NCBI GenBank assembly: GCA_031272415.1
Contig: JAISTU010000212.1
Location: forward strand, 1-9,301
DNA: 9,301 nucleotides
Reading direction: 5' to 3'
DNA from: Bacteroidales bacterium
GTDB taxonomy: Bacteria; Bacteroidota; Bacteroidia; Bacteroidales; WCHB1-69
Shown here one piece after another: positions 6,003 to 9,301 of the stretch. The notes below the pieces were generated by a model that searched no databases, had not been told where the DNA came from, and saw only the letters and a program-made list of their open reading frames with translations. Each line of letters starts with the position of its first letter. Position 1 is the first letter of the stretch. The translations under genes were made by a program, and so were the position numbers.

Positions 6003-6836
6003 ATGGCAATAACAGCACAAGACGTAAATAAATTAAGACAAATGACGGGTTCGGGCATGATGGATTGTAAAAATGCCCTTGTAGAAGCCGAAGGTGATTT
6101 TGAAAAGGCGATAGATATTCTTCGCAAAAAAGGTTTAAAAGTAGCCGCCAAAAGAGCAGACCGCTCGGCAAATGAAGGTTATGTAATTGCAAAAGTAAAT
6201 GCCGACCAGACTTATGGTGCGGTTTTAATGCTCAATTGCGAGACCGATTTTGTAGGTAAAACGGCTGATTTTAAAGACATTGCAGAAGAGGCAATAAATA
6301 TTGCTATCAAAAACCAAATTCATTCGTTAGACGATTTACTTTCAACTTCTTTGTCATCAGGACGTACTGTAAATGAGGCACTTACAGATATGACCGGCAA
6401 AACGGGTGAAAAAATCGAACTCAACCATTTTGAACATATTGAAAACGCATTTGTAGCCGCCTACAATCACAACGGAAATAGATTGGCGACCATTGTCGGG
6501 TTCAATAAAACAGCAAATGGTTTGGAAACTGTGGCGCATGAAGTGGCGATGCAAATTGCGGCTATGAATCCTATTAGTGTTGATGAAAAAAGCATTCCGC
6601 AGACAGTCATTGACCGTGAATTGGATATAGCCCGCGAACAAGTCAGGCAAGAAGGAAAACCCGAAGCAATGATAGACAAAATTGCACAAGGAAAACTCAA
6701 TAAATTCTTCAAAGAGAACACACTAATCAATCAAGAGTTTATCCGTGACAATAAAAAAACGGTCGGTCAGTATATCAAAGAAACTGACCCCGCACTTGTT
6801 TGCGAAGGATTTTTCCGCTTGCAATTAGGAGCATAA
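6003..6836 (+). CDS. tsf: Translation elongation factor Ts (EF-Ts)
   Basis: The 277-residue protein is a complete EF-Ts, the guanine nucleotide exchange factor that regenerates EF-Tu-GTP in the cytoplasm. The N-terminal UBA-like module is clear (LRQMTGSGMMDCKNAL at 11-26, ending near RKKG at 41-44), followed by AAKRADRSANEGY (48-60). The signature TDFV (81-84), whose Asp and Phe insert into EF-Tu next to the magnesium site, is intact. The core domain continues with HEVAMQIAAMNP and the C-terminal GQYIKE segment. Length is normal for the phylum. It follows rpsB by 27 nt, the nearly universal rpsB-tsf order, has an A-rich leader without a Shine-Dalgarno site, and is closed by a strong terminator. 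Confidence 0.98.
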   Translation: MAITAQDVNKLRQMTGSGMMDCKNALVEAEGDFEKAIDILRKKGLKVAAKRADRSANEGYVIAKVNADQTYGAVLMLNCETDFVGKTADFKDIAEEAINIAIKNQIHSLDDLLSTSLSSGRTVNEALTDMTGKTGEKIELNHFEHIENAFVAAYNHNGNRLATIVGFNKTANGLETVAHEVAMQIAAMNPISVDEKSIPQTVIDRELDIAREQVRQEGKPEAMIDKIAQGKLNKFFKENTLINQEFIRDNKKTVGQYIKETDPALVCEGFFRLQLGA

Positions 6837-6862
6837 AAATATTTTTAATCTAAATTATAACA

Positions 6863-6902
6863 AAATAAGAGGAGTTATAACCTCCTCTTATTTACTTTTT
6901 TT
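6863..6902 (+). terminator. Strong intrinsic terminator after tsf
   Basis: AAATAAGAGGAG (6863-6874) pairs perfectly with CTCCTCTTATTT (6882-6893), a 12-bp stem with a 7-nt loop, followed by AC and seven T residues. It starts 26 nt after the tsf stop and should end the translation-gene transcript. The next gene's ATG is only 14 nt beyond the T-run. Confidence 0.92.
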
Positions 6903-6916
6903 GAAATGAACTGAAA

Positions 6917-8215
6917 ATGAATAGTTTATCTTGCGTAGAATACATTTTACGGTTTTTGCTTGGGGATGTAGCAGATGTGGATAAATACCTTTCATTGATA
7001 GGCTATCTCTCTGATAATCAGCAGTTTTGTAATTATAAAATCATTATACAGCCTTGCGGTTTTTTTGAAGATGATAATTATGGCAAAATGGAGCCTCAAT
7101 TGCCTTTGCAAACGATTGAAAATGTACCCCTTCTTTTTGGGGAAAGTAAGATAAGTCAAAGTGATAACTTATTGATAATCAATGCAGATATTGTAGCCTC
7201 TTCCTATTTTTTGCTTTCTCGTTATGAGGAATACATTCATCCTCAAAAGCGGGATGAGCATGGACGTTTTTTGGGGCAATATTCTTTGCCATATAGGGTG
7301 GGTTTTCTGCAGCGACCTATTGTGGAAGAATATGGCAAATTGTTGCGACAATGGTTGCGGGCGGTAGGAGTGAATATTCCGGAGCCGACGGCGCAACTGC
7401 AAAAAGCATATTTGACCACAGATATTGATATTCCCTCTATTGGACGCACTTGGCGCGGGCTTGCCAAAGGATTACTTAATCCCAAAACGGCACAAAAGGC
7501 GGTCAAAAATTATTTATCTCCCATCAATACCAATCCTGCTTTTACGTTTCCATGGTTGAGTGAACAACGTAATAAATTGATAAACAGTAATTTATGCTTT
7601 TCAACAGAAATGTTTTGTTTTTTTAAAACAGGAGGCAAAACAAAGCAGGATAAGCCACATTATGATATTTTTTCGGCAGATTTGCAATATATATTGAATT
7701 TTTGCCACAAGAATGACATAAATATCGGATTACATGCAAGTTATGAGGCGGGCATTTATCCCCAAAAAATAGGTGCAGAAAAATTATTATTAGAGAAGGC
7801 AACAGGGGAAAAAATAACAGCAAATCGGCATCATTTTTTGAGTTGCAGAGAACCGAAAGATTTACAAGTGCTTGAAAATGAAGGAATTACAGACGATTTC
7901 ACAATGGGTTATGCAGACATGGCAGGCTTTCGGCTGGGAACTTGTCGTGCAGTGCATTATATACATCCGGCGACAAAAAGTGTGCATTCTTTGATTTTGC
8001 ATCCGTTAACCGTAATGGACTGTACATTAGACAGATACATGAATTTGTCATTAGAGGATGCATACGAACTTTGCACGACACTTATACGGCAATCGGCTCA
8101 AAATCATGGAGAAATAACGCTTTTGTGGCACAATCATTACCATTTGGAAATATATAGCAGTTGGCAAAAAACACTTTATGAAAAAATTATCGCTTTTTTG
8201 AGGGAAAATTTATGA
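6917..8215 (+). CDS. NodB-like polysaccharide deacetylase-family protein
   Basis: The 432-residue protein matches a Bacteroidetes family with an N-terminal domain (about 1-160, including SSYFLLSRYEEYI at 95-107 and DEHGRF at 113-118) and a divergent carbohydrate esterase 4 (NodB) barrel. Visible catalytic-type motifs are TTDID (167-171, motif 1 Asp pair), GLHASYEAG (271-279, His273), NRHHFL (303-308, motif 3 Arg), DFTMGYAD..GFRLGT (327-342) and LLWHNH (402-407, motif 5 His). The usual motif 2 HxxxH is reduced to one His, so metal binding may differ and esterase activity is not assured. There is no signal peptide, suggesting a cytoplasmic role, perhaps on a glycan precursor. An earlier ATG at 6906 stops after two codons. 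The stop overlaps the next start by 4 nt (ATGA), so the genes are co-transcribed. Confidence 0.8.
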   Translation: MNSLSCVEYILRFLLGDVADVDKYLSLIGYLSDNQQFCNYKIIIQPCGFFEDDNYGKMEPQLPLQTIENVPLLFGESKISQSDNLLIINADIVASSYFLLSRYEEYIHPQKRDEHGRFLGQYSLPYRVGFLQRPIVEEYGKLLRQWLRAVGVNIPEPTAQLQKAYLTTDIDIPSIGRTWRGLAKGLLNPKTAQKAVKNYLSPINTNPAFTFPWLSEQRNKLINSNLCFSTEMFCFFKTGGKTKQDKPHYDIFSADLQYILNFCHKNDINIGLHASYEAGIYPQKIGAEKLLLEKATGEKITANRHHFLSCREPKDLQVLENEGITDDFTMGYADMAGFRLGTCRAVHYIHPATKSVHSLILHPLTVMDCTLDRYMNLSLEDAYELCTTLIRQSAQNHGEITLLWHNHYHLEIYSSWQKTLYEKIIAFLRENL

Positions 8216-8760
8216 AATACAGGCAATTGTTTTGGACATTTTTACGCATAGGATTGCTCACTATCGGAGGCGGCTATGTGATGATTTCTTTGATTGAAAA
8301 AGAGGTAGTTCAAAAGCGACAATGGTTGAGTGGAGAAGATTTTTTGGATATGTTGGCGCTGGCACAGTCTGCACCGGGTATTTTGGTTATCAATACATCT
8401 GTTTTTGTGGGCTATCGAGTGGCAGGCTGGCGGGGAGTTTTATCGGCAGCAGTGGGTTGTATTTTGCCTTCATTTGCAGTGATTTTATTGATTGCAATGT
8501 TTTTTCATAATTTGCGTGAAAATCCTGTTATTGAGCAGATTTTCCAAGGAATACGCCCTGCTGTTGCCGGCTTGATAGCCGCCGCTGTATGGGGTATGGT
8601 CAAAAAATTGCGTCCTACATGGCAAGGGATAATTATCATGCTTGCTGCCGCATTTTTGATTTGGCTTTGGGCATTGTCGCCGATTTGGATTATTATTGCA
8701 GCGGCTTGCTGGGGCGTTTTGGCAGGCTTGTATCACAAAAAACACCAAAAATCAGCGTAA
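8212..8760 (+). CDS. CHR-family chromate transporter, first half-size subunit
   Basis: The 182-residue membrane protein is a short-chain CHR (ChrA-like, Chromate_transp) protein, about half the length of the classic ~400-residue ChrA. Motifs are LTIGGGYVMIS (16-26), the loop AQSAPG (51-56) with Asn61 and FVGY (65-68), and GIRPAVAGLIAA (113-124). About five hydrophobic segments are seen, ending in a basic KKHQK tail. Short CHR proteins usually come as adjacent pairs that act together in the inner membrane. The classic family exports chromate; in anaerobic Bacteroidales the natural substrate is uncertain. The start overlaps the preceding stop by 4 nt, and GAGGG lies 7 nt upstream (8200-8204), one of the few Shine-Dalgarno-like sites in this window. 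Confidence 0.9.
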   Translation: MKYRQLFWTFLRIGLLTIGGGYVMISLIEKEVVQKRQWLSGEDFLDMLALAQSAPGILVINTSVFVGYRVAGWRGVLSAAVGCILPSFAVILLIAMFFHNLRENPVIEQIFQGIRPAVAGLIAAAVWGMVKKLRPTWQGIIIMLAAAFLIWLWALSPIWIIIAAACWGVLAGLYHKKHQKSA

Positions 8761-8763
8761 AAA

Positions 8764-9285
8764 ATGGAGATATATTTGACTTTGTTTTGGGTATTTTTCA
8801 AAATCAGTCTCTTTTCATTTGGAGGAGGTTATGCGATTATATCTTTGATGCAACATGAAATTGTTGATAATTATAATTGGCTGTCTATCAATGAGTTTGC
8901 AGATGTTGTGGCGATTTCACAATCCACGCCGGGTGCTATCAGTATCAATGCGGCGACTTATGTAGGTTATGTTGCTGCCGGCAATACGTTGGGTGCGATT
9001 GTGGCTACGGTAGCACTTTGTTTGCCTTCTATATTGATAATGTTGCTATTATGTATCTTTTTTATGAAAATGAAAAACAATAAATACATGGAGTTTGCAC
9101 TCAATGGCTTACGTCCGGCAGTTATTGGTGTCATTGCTGCCGCCGTTTTACAACTGACAAATAAAGATATTTTTATTGATTATCGCAGTATTATCATTGG
9201 TATTTTAGCATTTTTTGCGTATTTTAAATTCAATCCTATTTGGATTTTTTTATTGTCAGGCATAGCCGGATGGATAATGTACTGA
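8764..9285 (+). CDS. CHR-family chromate transporter, second half-size subunit
   Basis: The 173-residue membrane protein is the partner of the preceding gene, which ends 3 nt upstream. CHR landmarks are FSFGGGYAIIS (17-27), SQSTPG (52-57), Asn62, YVGY (66-69) and GLRPAVIGVIAAA (115-127). This copy is closer to the CHR consensus (FGGG, QSTPG) than the first (IGGG, QSAPG). About five hydrophobic segments span the protein, which ends WIMY close to the membrane. The two resemble each other along their length, as expected of a duplicated half-transporter forming a heterodimer, perhaps with opposite orientations. Transport of an oxyanion is inferred from family only. The stop codon at 9283-9285 lies 16 nt before the window ends, so downstream partners or a terminator cannot be seen. 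Confidence 0.92.
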   Translation: MEIYLTLFWVFFKISLFSFGGGYAIISLMQHEIVDNYNWLSINEFADVVAISQSTPGAISINAATYVGYVAAGNTLGAIVATVALCLPSILIMLLLCIFFMKMKNNKYMEFALNGLRPAVIGVIAAAVLQLTNKDIFIDYRSIIIGILAFFAYFKFNPIWIFLLSGIAGWIMY

Positions 9286-9301
9286 AAGTTAGAGTGTAGA
9301 G

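Noticed and set aside
5740..6151. Open frames on both strands over the rpsB tail (Thr-rich on +, Leu/Ser-rich on -)
   Set aside because: They follow from reading the AAC-rich low-complexity tail in other frames; rpsB is certain here.
6357..6730. Minus-strand open frames inside tsf
   Set aside because: They lie entirely antisense to a certain EF-Ts gene and show no family features.

Overview
The window looks like chromosomal DNA from a member of the Bacteroidota, probably order Bacteroidales. It is AT-rich and its start codons mostly lack Shine-Dalgarno sites. rplM has a Bacteroidetes-type promoter (TTTG, 21 nt, TAnnTTTG). The exported proteins have typical Bacteroidetes lipoprotein signals, and the closest matches I recognise (uL13, the NodB-like protein, the PD-(D/E)XK nuclease tail) are Bacteroidales-like. 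Assignment below phylum level is inference.

Layout. Positions 1-207 hold the last 68 codons of an AAA-ATPase/PD-(D/E)XK nuclease-family protein on the + strand. Facing it, from 3810 down to 257, are four tightly packed minus-strand genes: a small zinc-ribbon protein, a short lipoprotein or anchored coiled-coil protein, a 734-residue secreted TPR/coiled-coil protein, and a lipoprotein with a probable Ig-like domain. I can assign none of the four a defined function. From 3967 the + strand carries the conserved translation cluster rplM-rpsI-rpsB-tsf (ribosomal proteins uL13, uS9, uS2 and elongation factor EF-Ts), closed by a strong intrinsic terminator at 6863-6902. Fourteen bases later a second + strand operon starts: a NodB-like polysaccharide deacetylase-family protein, then two half-size CHR-family (chromate transporter) membrane proteins that probably work as a pair.

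How the parts relate. The translation genes are probably transcribed mainly from the promoter in front of rplM. Both the rplM leader and the rpsI-rpsB gap contain mutually exclusive base-paired stems, as expected of ribosomal-protein autoregulatory leaders. This is the most testable regulatory signal here. The minus-strand cluster is the least explained part: three of its four products carry export or membrane-anchor signals, so an envelope-associated assembly is a reasonable but unproven idea. I found no tRNA, rRNA, CRISPR array, insertion sequence or clear new defence system.
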